Of a stretch of DNA of 38,730 bases, positions 15,729 through 22,524 are shown piece after piece. Source of the DNA: Anaerolineaceae bacterium UBA6086. GTDB lineage: Bacteria > Chloroflexota > Anaerolineae > Anaerolineales > Anaerolineaceae. Location: NCBI GenBank assembly GCA_002436005.1, contig DIXG01000002.1, positions 6,719 through 45,448 on the forward strand, written 5' to 3'. A program made the translations under genes and the position numbers. The notes under the pieces were generated by a model. That model ran no database searches. It was not told the DNA's origin and worked only from the letters and a program-made list of their open reading frames with translations. The stretch's first letter is position 1; each line of letters starts with the position of its first letter.

Positions 15729-18194
15729 CTAAACCACAATATTGACCAGCCTGCCCGGCACGTAGATCACCTTTTTGGGTTCCCCACCTTCCAGGAAGGG
15801 TTGCACGTTTTCGCTGGCGAGCGCGGCTACTTTGGCTTCGTCTGCGCTGATGTTGACCGGGACGGTCAGCCGGTCGCGCAGCTTGCCATTCACCTGGATG
15901 ATCAGGGTGATCTCATCTTCTTTCGCAGCTTCCTCATCGACCTCAGGCCACGCTTGATCATGGATGGAATAGGCGTGACCGGTGCGTTCCCACAGTTCCT
16001 CAGCGATGTGCGGACAGATGGGCGCCAGCATACGCAGATAGAGGCTTTCAGCTTCTGCCCAGGCTTCTGTGCCGAATGCACCGGCGCTCTTGGCTGTGTT
16101 CAATTCATTGAGCAGTTCCATCAAACCGGAGACAACGGTGTTGAATCCGAGGGTCTCAAAATCACGCGTGACGGATTCCAGGGTTTGGTGCACCTTTCGA
16201 CGCACAGTTCTCAGGATTTCAGGATTAGCGCTCTGGCTGTTGCGTGCAGGCTCCAGGAAGGTATACCAAACTTTACGGAGCCAGCGCACGCTGCCTTCAA
16301 TCCCGCTGCTGTTCCAGGGCGCGCCCAGCTCCCAGCGGGCGAAGAACATCAGGTAAGCTCGCACAGTATCCGCACCATATGCCTGGACCAGATCGTCCGG
16401 CGAGACAACGTTGCCGCGGCTCTTAGACATTTTCTCGTTGTCTTCACCCAGAACCATCCCCTGGTTGCGCAGCTGGCGCATCGGTTCTTTCCCTTTGGTG
16501 ATGCCCAGGTCCCGGCAGGCTTTGTGGAAGAAACGGGTATAGATCAGGTGCATGGTGGCATGTTCGATGCCGCCCGTGTAGGTGTCGACCGGCATCCAGT
16601 AGTCATACTCTGCCGGGTCAAAGGGGTACTGGTCGTAATCGGGGCTTAGATAACGCAGGTGATACCAGCTGGAGCACATGAAAGTATCCATGGTGTCGGT
16701 CTCCCGTTCTGCCGGACCGCCGCACTGGGGGCAGGTTGTGTTGCGCCAGGTGGGGTGCAGTTTTAGCGGACTTTCACCGGTGGGCAGCCATTCCACGTCC
16801 TCGGGCAGTTCGACTGGCAATTCGTCATCTGGAACCGCCACTGGGCCGCAGTGTGGGCAGTGTACAATCGGGATTGGGGCACCCCAATAGCGCTGCCGTG
16901 AGATCAGCCAATCGCGCAGCCGGTAATTGACTGCCCGCTCGCCAACGCCTTTTTGCTGGATGTATGCCACAGCCTGGTCAAAAGCCTGTTCGCCGGGGGT
17001 GCCGGTGAGCGGTCCAGAATTGACCATTTCACCGCTGGCAGGAACAGCAGCATCCATCTCATCTAAATGGATGGGCGCAACATCTGAAGGCTGGATGACC
17101 ACAACGATTGGTAAAGCATATTTTTGGGCAAATTCAAAGTCGCGCTGGTCGTGGGCGGGAACAGCCATGATGGCGCCTGTGCCGTAGCCCATCAGGACGT
17201 AATCCGCGATCCAGATTGGGATGCGTTCATTATTGACGGGATTGATGGCATAGCCGCCGGTGAATACGCCGGTCTTTTCACGGTCGGTGGATTCGCGCTG
17301 AATATCGCCCATGTGTTCCGCCTGTTCCCGGTAGGCTGCCACTTCGGTTTGCTGCTCTGGTGTGGTGATTTTGCTTACCAGCGGGTGTTCGGGTGCCAGT
17401 ACCATGAAGGTGGCTCCCCACAGCGTGTCAGGTCGGGTGGTGAAAACCTCAATTTGATCGCCCTGCTCCGTTTTGAAGATCACCGAAGCCCCTTCCGAGC
17501 GGTTGATCCAGTTGGTCTGCAGGGTTTGCACCTGTTCCGGCCAGTCCATGTCAGAGAAATCCAGCAGCTCTTCAGCGTAATTGGTGGTACGGAAGAACCA
17601 CTGGGTCAGGTTTTTCTTGATCACAGGTGTACCGCAGCGCTCACAGTGACGGTCTTCGCCCTGCACCTGCTCGCGCGCCAGGGTGGTGTTGCAATTTGGG
17701 CAAAAATCCACAGCGGCTTCTTTGCGGTAAGCCAGGTTGTTCTTGAAGAACTGGATGAAGAACCACTGGGTCCAGCGGTAATAGCTGGGGTCTGCTGAGA
17801 TGGCTTCACGGCGCCAGTCGAACATAGCGCCCATTGACTTGAGCTGGCGGCGCATGTTCTCGATGTTGCTGTAAGTCCAGGATTTGGGGTGAATACCGCG
17901 CTGAATAGCAGCGTTTTCGGCGGGCAAACCAAAGGCATCGAATCCGATGGGGAACAACACATTATAGCCCTGCATACGCTTGAACCGGGCGCGCGCGTCG
18001 GAGGGTGTCATGGCATACCAGTGGCCAATGTGCAGGTCCCCAGAGGGATAGGGCAGCATGGTCAGGGCATAAAACTTGGGTTTTTCAGGGTCGATATCGG
18101 CATGATAGAGTCCGTCATCTGCCCATTTCTTCTGCCATTTAGGCTCGATCTGGTCAGGGTGGTACATAGGGATACTGGTTGGGTCCATCATCAT
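15729..18194 (-). CDS. leuS: Leucyl-tRNA synthetase
   Basis: An 821-residue class I aminoacyl-tRNA synthetase that charges tRNA-Leu. The HIGH motif is in LHIGHWYAMTP (residues about 55-58) and KMSKSRGNVVSP is the second signature. A CP1 editing domain and two zinc-like CxxC clusters (CPNC about residue 160, CPHC about 460) lie between them; the C-terminal anticodon-binding domain is intact. Three consecutive ATGs begin at 18194 with GGAGGAA about 5 nt upstream. The upstream TTG at 18206 would overlap that ribosome-binding site, so it is rejected. Expression is controlled by the T-box leader directly upstream. Confidence 0.98.
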   Translation of the reverse strand: MMMDPTSIPMYHPDQIEPKWQKKWADDGLYHADIDPEKPKFYALTMLPYPSGDLHIGHWYAMTPSDARARFKRMQGYNVLFPIGFDAFGLPAENAAIQRGIHPKSWTYSNIENMRRQLKSMGAMFDWRREAISADPSYYRWTQWFFIQFFKNNLAYRKEAAVDFCPNCNTTLAREQVQGEDRHCERCGTPVIKKNLTQWFFRTTNYAEELLDFSDMDWPEQVQTLQTNWINRSEGASVIFKTEQGDQIEVFTTRPDTLWGATFMVLAPEHPLVSKITTPEQQTEVAAYREQAEHMGDIQRESTDREKTGVFTGGYAINPVNNERIPIWIADYVLMGYGTGAIMAVPAHDQRDFEFAQKYALPIVVVIQPSDVAPIHLDEMDAAVPASGEMVNSGPLTGTPGEQAFDQAVAYIQQKGVGERAVNYRLRDWLISRQRYWGAPIPIVHCPHCGPVAVPDDELPVELPEDVEWLPTGESPLKLHPTWRNTTCPQCGGPAERETDTMDTFMCSSWYHLRYLSPDYDQYPFDPAEYDYWMPVDTYTGGIEHATMHLIYTRFFHKACRDLGITKGKEPMRQLRNQGMVLGEDNEKMSKSRGNVVSPDDLVQAYGADTVRAYLMFFARWELGAPWNSSGIEGSVRWLRKVWYTFLEPARNSQSANPEILRTVRRKVHQTLESVTRDFETLGFNTVVSGLMELLNELNTAKSAGAFGTEAWAEAESLYLRMLAPICPHIAEELWERTGHAYSIHDQAWPEVDEEAAKEDEITLIIQVNGKLRDRLTVPVNISADEAKVAALASENVQPFLEGGEPKKVIYVPGRLVNIVV

Positions 18195-18303
18195 TAATTC
18201 CTCCAAAATCTTCTTCTCTTTGGTTAATTATTTGCTTAATCAATTCCTTGTTTAATTATTTCCTTGTTATTTTGACTCACCATTTACCAATCATCATTTA
18301 AAT

Positions 18304-18580
18304 AAAAAAACGCCGTCCAGGCAGGGACGACGTTGCAAACGCCGCGGTACCACCCTGCTTCCCGGTGCTCTGACAAGACCGGACAGCTTGGGCCGCGCTA
18401 ACGGGCGGTGGGCGTCACCGGTTACTGGCATTCACCGGTGCCATCTGCCCCAAAGTGGGGCTGGCAAGGCGAGTTCGATCTTCTCTGATGGCGCTCCGCA
18501 ACACCTGTCGGGCTCTCACCTGTGCCCTCCCGACTCGCTGGCGGATGATCTACTACTCCTGCCGTGATGTTTTTGATATT
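18304..18580 (-). ncRNA. T-box leader (leucine, CUC specifier) of leuS
   Basis: The leader senses uncharged tRNA-Leu. The T-box sequence AGGGTGGTACCGCGG is at 18342-18356 (read on the minus strand). The stem I specifier loop reads GAACUCG with codon CUC at 18471-18473 followed by a purine. A terminator stem (18309-18318 with 18325-18334, one G-U) is followed by seven U residues at 18304-18310. Uncharged tRNA-Leu would pair with specifier and T-box bulge and favour antitermination. The aminoacyl class matches the downstream gene, which strengthens the call. Confidence 0.95.
18309..18334 (-). terminator. Regulated terminator of the leuS T-box
   Basis: A 10-bp stem with one G-U pair (18309-18318 with 18325-18334) and a U7 tract (18304-18310). 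It competes with the T-box antiterminator. Confidence 0.9.
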
Positions 18581-18586
18581 GAGTAG

Positions 18587-18616
18587 ATTGTAGCACATTT
18601 CAGGTGCTTGTTTCAA
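18587..18616 (-). promoter_or_regulatory. Promoter of the leuS T-box transcript
   Basis: On the minus strand: TTGAAA (18611-18616), an 18-bp spacer and TACAAT (18587-18592). The start would fall near 18580, just before the T-box stem I. Confidence 0.7.
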
Positions 18617-18657
18617 TACCTGTTTGGAAGAGGGATGCTAATTGCCTCCCGATGAAT

Positions 18658-19062
18658 TTATTTGTCGACTGTAAAAGTGTCTCCCAGGCAGATGCTCCCG
18701 GGAATCTCCACCCAGGCATACCGCACCCCTTCGATGAGCGGGCAGGGGAGATCTTTTTCCAGCAGGATGCACTCCGGCCAGCAGCGTTTCCGTTCTGGCA
18801 GGATGCCAAGCTGGAGTTTGCCAGCGGTCAGGATGGCGTTTGTCTCTGGCATTTGCTCACTGTCCAGGGTGATGTCAGCGGTGAATTTTCGATAGCACAG
18901 CCCGCGCAGCACAGCCTGGTCCACTTCCTGTCTTGCCTTCAGGCTGATCAGGCTGACAGGACGATCGGGGCTCTTTCGTACCACGCCTTCCATGCCCACT
19001 TTGCTGAAATTGGCACACTCTCGTCCTTCATGGAGTTTGGCCACTATGACCGATGTTTTCAT
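18658..19062 (-). CDS. Small MOSC-domain-like protein
   Basis: A 134-residue protein whose layout matches short MOSC-domain proteins (sulfur-carrier domain related to the molybdenum cofactor sulfurase C-terminus). Visible points are the early SPDRPVSLIS block, a FTADITLDSEQMP strand, LTAGKLQLGI, a conserved Cys pair in CWPEC (about residues 94-98) and the final IPGSICLGDTFTV. MOSC proteins bind and transfer sulfur or act on N-hydroxylated compounds. No molybdenum cofactor gene is next to it. The ATG at 19062 has AGAGGA 6 nt upstream. Family assignment is by motif memory; function is uncertain. Confidence 0.75.
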   Translation of the reverse strand: MKTSVIVAKLHEGRECANFSKVGMEGVVRKSPDRPVSLISLKARQEVDQAVLRGLCYRKFTADITLDSEQMPETNAILTAGKLQLGILPERKRCWPECILLEKDLPCPLIEGVRYAWVEIPGSICLGDTFTVDK

Positions 19063-19542
19063 TAGATCCTCTTCTGACCACTTTCACTTTTGTGATTAGC
19101 GTAAATTGTAATTATGTACGCTGGTCCCTCATCCGACACGCCTGTTGGAGTAGCATCTTCCCGAAGGAGAGGCTTATTCGATGGAGTAATTATAACAATA
19201 CAGCAGGAATTGTTATATCTTCAAAGTTCAACGGTTGCAAGATATTGGTTGTGTAGCGTTGTTGTGATATCCTGGATGGCAAAAAGTTAATCAAAAAACA
19301 ACGAAATTTTCTTTGTGCAATACTTAATTGATCTCATCCGATACACTTGCGGCGAGCGACATTTCTTGCAGGGGCAGGCTTTTATGTTGAAGAACAATGA
19401 GGTTATGCAAAGGAAGGTCTTTTTCCGTCAGCGTGTGCTTTATTGAATAATCTGTTTTGATTGGTTACAGACTTTGGAATGTCCTCCTTGGGTTTGGCTT
19501 GCACAGTCCATCCTGTTAATTGGCTTCCCTTGGGGGAAGCTG
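19063..19542. repeat. Gene-free repeat region upstream of the DUF559 gene
   Basis: No gene is visible. Repeat copies R1 (about 19123-19176) and R2 (about 19331-19384) lie here in the same orientation as R4 at 19924. R1 shares 22 identical bases with R4 at its inner end. A 9-bp perfect stem, TATAACAAT/ATTGTTATA, lies at 19191-19217. The stretch 19385-19518 is a diverged direct copy of 19978-20110. R3, in inverted orientation, begins at 19522. Confidence 0.65.
19331..19518 (+). repeat. Direct repeat A, left of the DUF559 module
   Basis: About 188 bp made of repeat copy R2 plus a spacer. It matches 19926-20113 along its whole length at roughly 70% by eye; both share CAAAGGAAGGTCT (19408-19420 and 20003-20015) and CTGTTTTGATTGG further on. 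The offset between copies is about 595 bp, so the DUF559 gene and R3 lie between the two. Confidence 0.65.
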
Positions 19543-19568
19543 TCAGCCGTTGGCTGACTGATGAGGGA
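19522..19568 (+). repeat. Inverted repeat R3, overlapping the DUF559 stop
   Basis: Two perfect 7-bp hairpins: GCTTCCC/GGGAAGC (19523-19529 with 19534-19540) and GTCAGCC/GGCTGAC (19542-19548 with 19552-19558), ending GATGAGGGA. The same layout occurs in opposite orientation as R4 on the other side of the gene. The stop codon and last eight codons of the DUF559 gene lie inside this repeat. Confidence 0.8.
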
Positions 19569-19923
19569 GAGAATTTTCTTTTACGATCGTGTCAATTTCT
19601 TCGCAGACACCTAAGAAGTTGTCCCAGATTTCATTATTCGGAATTCGCAGCACAACCAGCCTAAGACTTTTCAAATAATCCGTTCTTTGTGCGTCATGAG
19701 TGAGTCCATTATTATCATAATGCTGTGAGCCATCCAGCTCAATGACCAAATTCGCTTTGTGGCAGTAAAAATCAACGATGAAATTTCCGATAATGACCTG
19801 CCGTTTAAACTGAAGGGGATAGGTTCTGAGAAAGTCGTACCAAAGATGACGTTCCTCTTTTGTCATGTCGCGACGCAGGTTTTGGGCTGTTTTTTTGAGT
19901 GAATTATTTTTTGGCAGGCTCAT
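19543..19923 (-). CDS. DUF559 endonuclease-domain protein
   Basis: A 126-residue protein of the DUF559 family, related to very-short-patch-repair (Vsr-like) nucleases. The usual landmarks are present: TKEERHLWYDFLR (about residues 21-33), FKRQVIIGNFIVDFYC (about 39-54) with Asp51, and VIELDGSQHY with Glu62, Asp64 and His68, then a conserved Arg before the C-terminus. These residues are the predicted metal-dependent active site; DNA cleavage is inferred. The start codon lies 2 nt after repeat R4, whose GATGAGGGA end supplies the ribosome-binding site. The C-terminal LPHQSANG and the stop are encoded by repeat R3. The gene is thus framed exactly by an inverted repeat pair. Confidence 0.88.
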   Translation of the reverse strand: MSLPKNNSLKKTAQNLRRDMTKEERHLWYDFLRTYPLQFKRQVIIGNFIVDFYCHKANLVIELDGSQHYDNNGLTHDAQRTDYLKSLRLVVLRIPNNEIWDNFLGVCEEIDTIVKENSLPHQSANG

Positions 19924-19977
19924 GGTCCCTCATCCGACACGCCTGCGGCGTGCCACCTTTCCCTGGGGGAAGGCTTA
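19924..19977 (-). repeat. Inverted repeat R4, upstream of the DUF559 start
   Basis: Read on the minus strand it has a TTCCC/GGGAA stem, a CACGCC/GGCGTG stem (19938-19943 with 19947-19952, TGC loop) and ends GATGAGGGACC directly before the DUF559 ATG. Compared with R3, the second stem differs on both arms, so pairing is kept through compensating changes. Confidence 0.8.
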
Positions 19978-20113
19978 ATGTGCAGGAGAATATGTGGTTT
20001 TACAAAGGAAGGTCTCAAGTCCTATAGTCAGTGTTTGATTGGATAGCCTGTTTTGATTGGCTACTGACTTTGGTATGTCTTCATCGGACTTACCTTACGA
20101 AGTCAACTCTGTT
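19926..20113 (+). repeat. Direct repeat A', right of the DUF559 module
   Basis: The partner of repeat A (19331-19518): repeat copy R4 followed by a spacer that is collinear with the spacer of A. After it, only the first ten or so bases resemble R3 (GGCTTATCC), so the second inverted element is eroded or absent. Confidence 0.65.
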
Positions 20114-20378
20114 GAAAGGCTTATCCAAAAGATTGTGGGGTGAAAGGCGTATTGCACCCTACTTGTGATGAGATTTTCGTGTAGGGTGCGGTCAGCCTCC
20201 AGACCGCACCAAAAACGCTGATGAGGGAAAGAAATTGCAGACTAAAGTCTGCACTCCGAAAGATGGTGGGATGAGATGCGTTCCTCACCAAAACACTCCC
20301 TTTGGGAGCGAACCCCCGTTCAGGGGGCTGCTGCGCTATGGAATTAAAGAAAAAGCACTCAAAACGAGTGCTTTGTTT
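20114..20378. repeat. Gene-free stretch with overlapping hairpins
   Basis: GCACCCTAC (20154-20162) pairs with GTAGGGTGC (20181-20189). The second arm overlaps the next stem, GGTGCGGTC/GACCGCACC (20185-20193 with 20202-20210), so only one can form at a time. CTGATGAGGGA at 20219-20229 resembles the inner end of R3/R4. A perfect TGCAGACT/AGTCTGCA hairpin (20236-20253) is a variant of the one at 15592-15609. A CCATAGCGCA sequence (20332-20341, minus strand) after a CCCCC/GGGGG hairpin may be a further tRNA-Ala fragment. Confidence 0.6.
20352..20374 (-). terminator. Terminator of the tRNA-Ala transcript
   Basis: A perfect 9-bp stem, 20352-20360 with 20366-20374, and a T-rich tail on the minus strand. 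It begins 4 nt after the CCA end of tRNA-Ala(GGC). Confidence 0.85.
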
Positions 20379-20454
20379 TGGTGGACCCAGAGGGATTCGA
20401 ACCCTCGACCTTCTCAATGCCATTGAGACGCGCTCCCAACTGCGCTATGGGCCC
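20379..20454 (-). tRNA. tRNA-Ala (anticodon GGC)
   Basis: 76 nt including an encoded CCA end. Acceptor GGGCCCA pairs with TGGGTCC, with the G3-U70 wobble that identifies tRNA-Ala. D stem GCGC/GCGC, anticodon stem TCTCA/TGAGA around the loop ATGGCAT (anticodon GGC), and T arm GAGGG/CCCTC with TTCGAAT are all intact. Confidence 0.97.
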
Positions 20455-20656
20455 AGATTATTTGTTTCAGACCCGTTGGCGCTCCCAACCCCCCGGAAGG
20501 GGACGATGTGCGCTATGGGCCCAGATTATTTGTTTCAGACCCGTTGGCGCTCCCAACCCCCCGGAAGGGGACGATGTGCGCTATGGGCCCCTATTAAGTT
20601 TTTGAGCCTTTTTGTACTTCCAAACTCCCTGCGGGAGCTTCGTGCGCTATGGGCCC
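20455..20656 (-). repeat. Tandem array of internally deleted tRNA-Ala copies
   Basis: Three units: 20455-20522 and 20523-20590 are identical 68-bp copies; 20591-20656 is a diverged 66-bp copy. On the minus strand each starts GGGCCCATAGCGCA, the 5' end of tRNA-Ala(GGC). In the two identical units a 19-nt insert with a CCCC/GGGG hairpin splits the D loop, then GTTGGGAGCGC resumes. The anticodon arm, variable loop and T arm are missing. CAAC is followed by GGGTC, which matches the 3' acceptor strand, and by a flank like that of the full tRNA. The acceptor can pair at six positions including G3-U70. Confidence 0.8.
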
Positions 20657-20709
20657 AGTTCTTATTGTTTCAGTACCCCGTGCCCTGCGTGCGACAGCGG
20701 GGCACAAGG

Positions 20710-20782
20710 TGGACCTGGAGGGATTCGAACCCTCGACCTCCTCAGTGCGATTGAGGCGCGCTCCCAACTGCGCTACAGGCCC
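20710..20782 (-). tRNA. tRNA-Ala (anticodon CGC)
   Basis: 73 nt without an encoded CCA (the next bases read CCT). Acceptor GGGCCTG pairs with CAGGTCC, again with G3-U70. Anticodon stem CCTCA/TGAGG encloses ATCGCAC with anticodon CGC, and the T arm is identical to that of the other tRNA-Ala. It would be transcribed before the deleted copies and tRNA-Ala(GGC). Confidence 0.95.
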
Positions 20783-20994
20783 CTTTTTCAGGGTGATTGG
20801 GATTTTACCCCTGAGCTGGGGGACTGTCAAGATATCACAGGGGTCAACAGGATAGCCACCCTGGGGTATCTGTGAGTATCTTAAGCTGTGGAAATCTTGA
20901 ATAAATATTGGAATCTTTGCCAGAATTCATTGATGCGCATAAAGAACAAGCGCGATGTTTTGTAACGAATAGGCGTTTTGGTGTTAAACAGGGT

Positions 20995-21591
20995 ATGAAT
21001 GAACAATGGATGGTTTTATTGGTTGGTTTTTCTGCATATCTGATCGGATCCATTCCGGTTGGTTTCCTTGTCGCTCGAGCGAAGGGGATTAATATCAAGC
21101 TGGTAGGGAGCGGCAATATCGGTGCTACGAATATCACACGCAGTTTGGGCTTATTCTGGGGGGCAACGGTTGGCGTGGTGGATTTTTTGAAAGGTTTTTT
21201 GCCGGCATTATTTATTCAGCGTTATTTCACTCAGGATTGGCTGGTTTTTCTGTTGTGTTTATTACCCGTGATCGGTCATATCTTCCCCCTCTGGCTCAAT
21301 TTCAAGGGGGGAAAAGGGGTGGCAACCATTTTTGGCATTATCGCAGCCTTTTTTGGCTTGCCGTTTTTTTTCGCTTTTCTGGTGATCTGGTTTATTGTTG
21401 TCAAACTTGTAAACGTGATGAGCCTGGTTAACCTGGTTATGGCGCTTTTGTTTCCGCTGGCATTCTGGATCAAATTCAAAGATCTGCCGCACGTTCTGTT
21501 TGGATTGATCCTGAGCCTGATCATCTGGTGGTCTCACCGCAAGAACCTGCAGCGATTGATTGCTGGGAAAGAAAATCGGATCGCCAAATAG
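20995..21591 (+). CDS. plsY: Glycerol-3-phosphate acyltransferase PlsY
   Basis: A 198-residue integral membrane enzyme that moves an acyl group from acyl-phosphate to glycerol 3-phosphate, the first step of phospholipid synthesis. All three PlsY motifs are present: GSIPVGFLVAR, GSGNIGATNITR and the loop GHIFPLWLNFKGGKGVAT. Five to six membrane helices can be seen. The in-frame start at 20908 would add 29 residues with no membrane character, so the ATG at 20995 is preferred; its ribosome-binding site is weak. It is not followed by a plus-strand gene, so it is probably transcribed alone. Confidence 0.96.
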   Translation: MNEQWMVLLVGFSAYLIGSIPVGFLVARAKGINIKLVGSGNIGATNITRSLGLFWGATVGVVDFLKGFLPALFIQRYFTQDWLVFLLCLLPVIGHIFPLWLNFKGGKGVATIFGIIAAFFGLPFFFAFLVIWFIVVKLVNVMSLVNLVMALLFPLAFWIKFKDLPHVLFGLILSLIIWWSHRKNLQRLIAGKENRIAK

Positions 21592-21660
21592 GTGAGAGAG
21601 GGCTCATTTTTCAAGTAGATAAAACCTGGGGTTTAGCTGCCTAAACAGATGGAAAGAACC

Positions 21661-22401
21661 TTAATCACGAACTTTAGTCCAAAGCCTACCGCCACCCCCT
21701 GCCAGGTAATTCCGCAGTGCCAGCCTGGCTTCAGCTTCATTGTGCCAGAATCCGCTGAGCTGAGAGGTATAGCAGAGGACCGCATCTTGCCAGTGCGTAA
21801 GGGCTTCTTCCCCGAGCGCGTGAGGGATCCTGGCCCATTGGTTCCGATCCGTTTCCTGGGCTGAAAAATCTGTGAGGATATAGGGGTAATCTGCATAGAC
21901 AAGCTTTGCCATCGCAGAACATTTGCCTGCCTGAACCAGTACACGGTGGTCGATGTGACCGCCAAGCCCCATTGGGAAGACCAACTGGCAAGTGTCCGGA
22001 ATTTCATTAACCAGGAATTGAGAAATCTCTTCAACAAGGTAAGCCTCGGGTGGTTCTCCGAAGAGCTCCTCGTTATTGTTCACGACAGGATTTCCCGTCT
22101 CCTGATCTTGGCGATAGATCACATCTCGCCAACTGCAATGCCTTGCGCTAGCACCCAGAATGGCACAGGCTGCCCGGTCTTCTGCCTGCCGCATGAGGAT
22201 AGCTGCCTTACCTGACATTCCCCAGGCTTCATGGTTTTGTCGGGCAAACTCGGAGTAAGGTCCTTCAGTCGGCAGACCCGCCATAATCGTCCAAATTTCA
22301 ACGCGATGTCCCTCGTTGGTTAGCTGCCACACGAGCCCACCGCAGGATAGGGCGACGTCGTCAAAATGGGGGGAGAGAAAGATCCAGTGTTTGGTTTCCA
22401 T
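21661..22401 (-). CDS. PIG-L family deacetylase
   Basis: A 246-residue cytosolic protein of the LmbE/PIG-L family, zinc-dependent deacetylases of N-acetylglucosamine conjugates (as in GPI anchors, bacillithiol and mycothiol synthesis, or antibiotics). The N-terminal zinc motif is SPHFDDVALSCGG (His12, Asp14, Asp15) and the second is GLGGHIDHRVL (zinc His in HxxH-type arrangement). Family members in Chloroflexota often lie near glycan genes. No operon partner is on this strand within 100 bp. The substrate cannot be told from sequence. Confidence 0.92.
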   Translation of the reverse strand: METKHWIFLSPHFDDVALSCGGLVWQLTNEGHRVEIWTIMAGLPTEGPYSEFARQNHEAWGMSGKAAILMRQAEDRAACAILGASARHCSWRDVIYRQDQETGNPVVNNNEELFGEPPEAYLVEEISQFLVNEIPDTCQLVFPMGLGGHIDHRVLVQAGKCSAMAKLVYADYPYILTDFSAQETDRNQWARIPHALGEEALTHWQDAVLCYTSQLSGFWHNEAEARLALRNYLAGGGGRLWTKVRD

Positions 22402-22464
22402 GGTTTGATTTTACCAAAATAACCTTTTGGCGTTTTGGCAAAACCTTGCATGTGGGAAAGTTAT

Positions 22465-22499
22465 AATAACAGCCCCTGATTCAATCGGGGGCTGTTATT
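22465..22499 (-). terminator. Probable terminator downstream of the EF-G paralogue
   Basis: A perfect 12-bp stem (22465-22476 with 22488-22499) and an 11-nt loop, located 26 bp past the stop of the minus-strand EF-G-like gene. The tail after it on this strand is A/T-rich rather than a pure T run, so strength is uncertain. Confidence 0.65.
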
Positions 22500-22524
22500 G
22501 TTGGAAATTTTCTGAAGAACGGGA

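Noticed and set aside
20302..20830. Reading frames spanning the tRNA-Ala region on both strands
   Set aside because: They run through the two tRNA genes and their deleted copies; the apparent peptides (for example LEGFEPSTSS) are translated tRNA sequence.
20908..20994. N-terminal extension of plsY
   Set aside because: The 29 extra residues are not membrane-like and have no family support; PlsY proteins begin just before the first helix.
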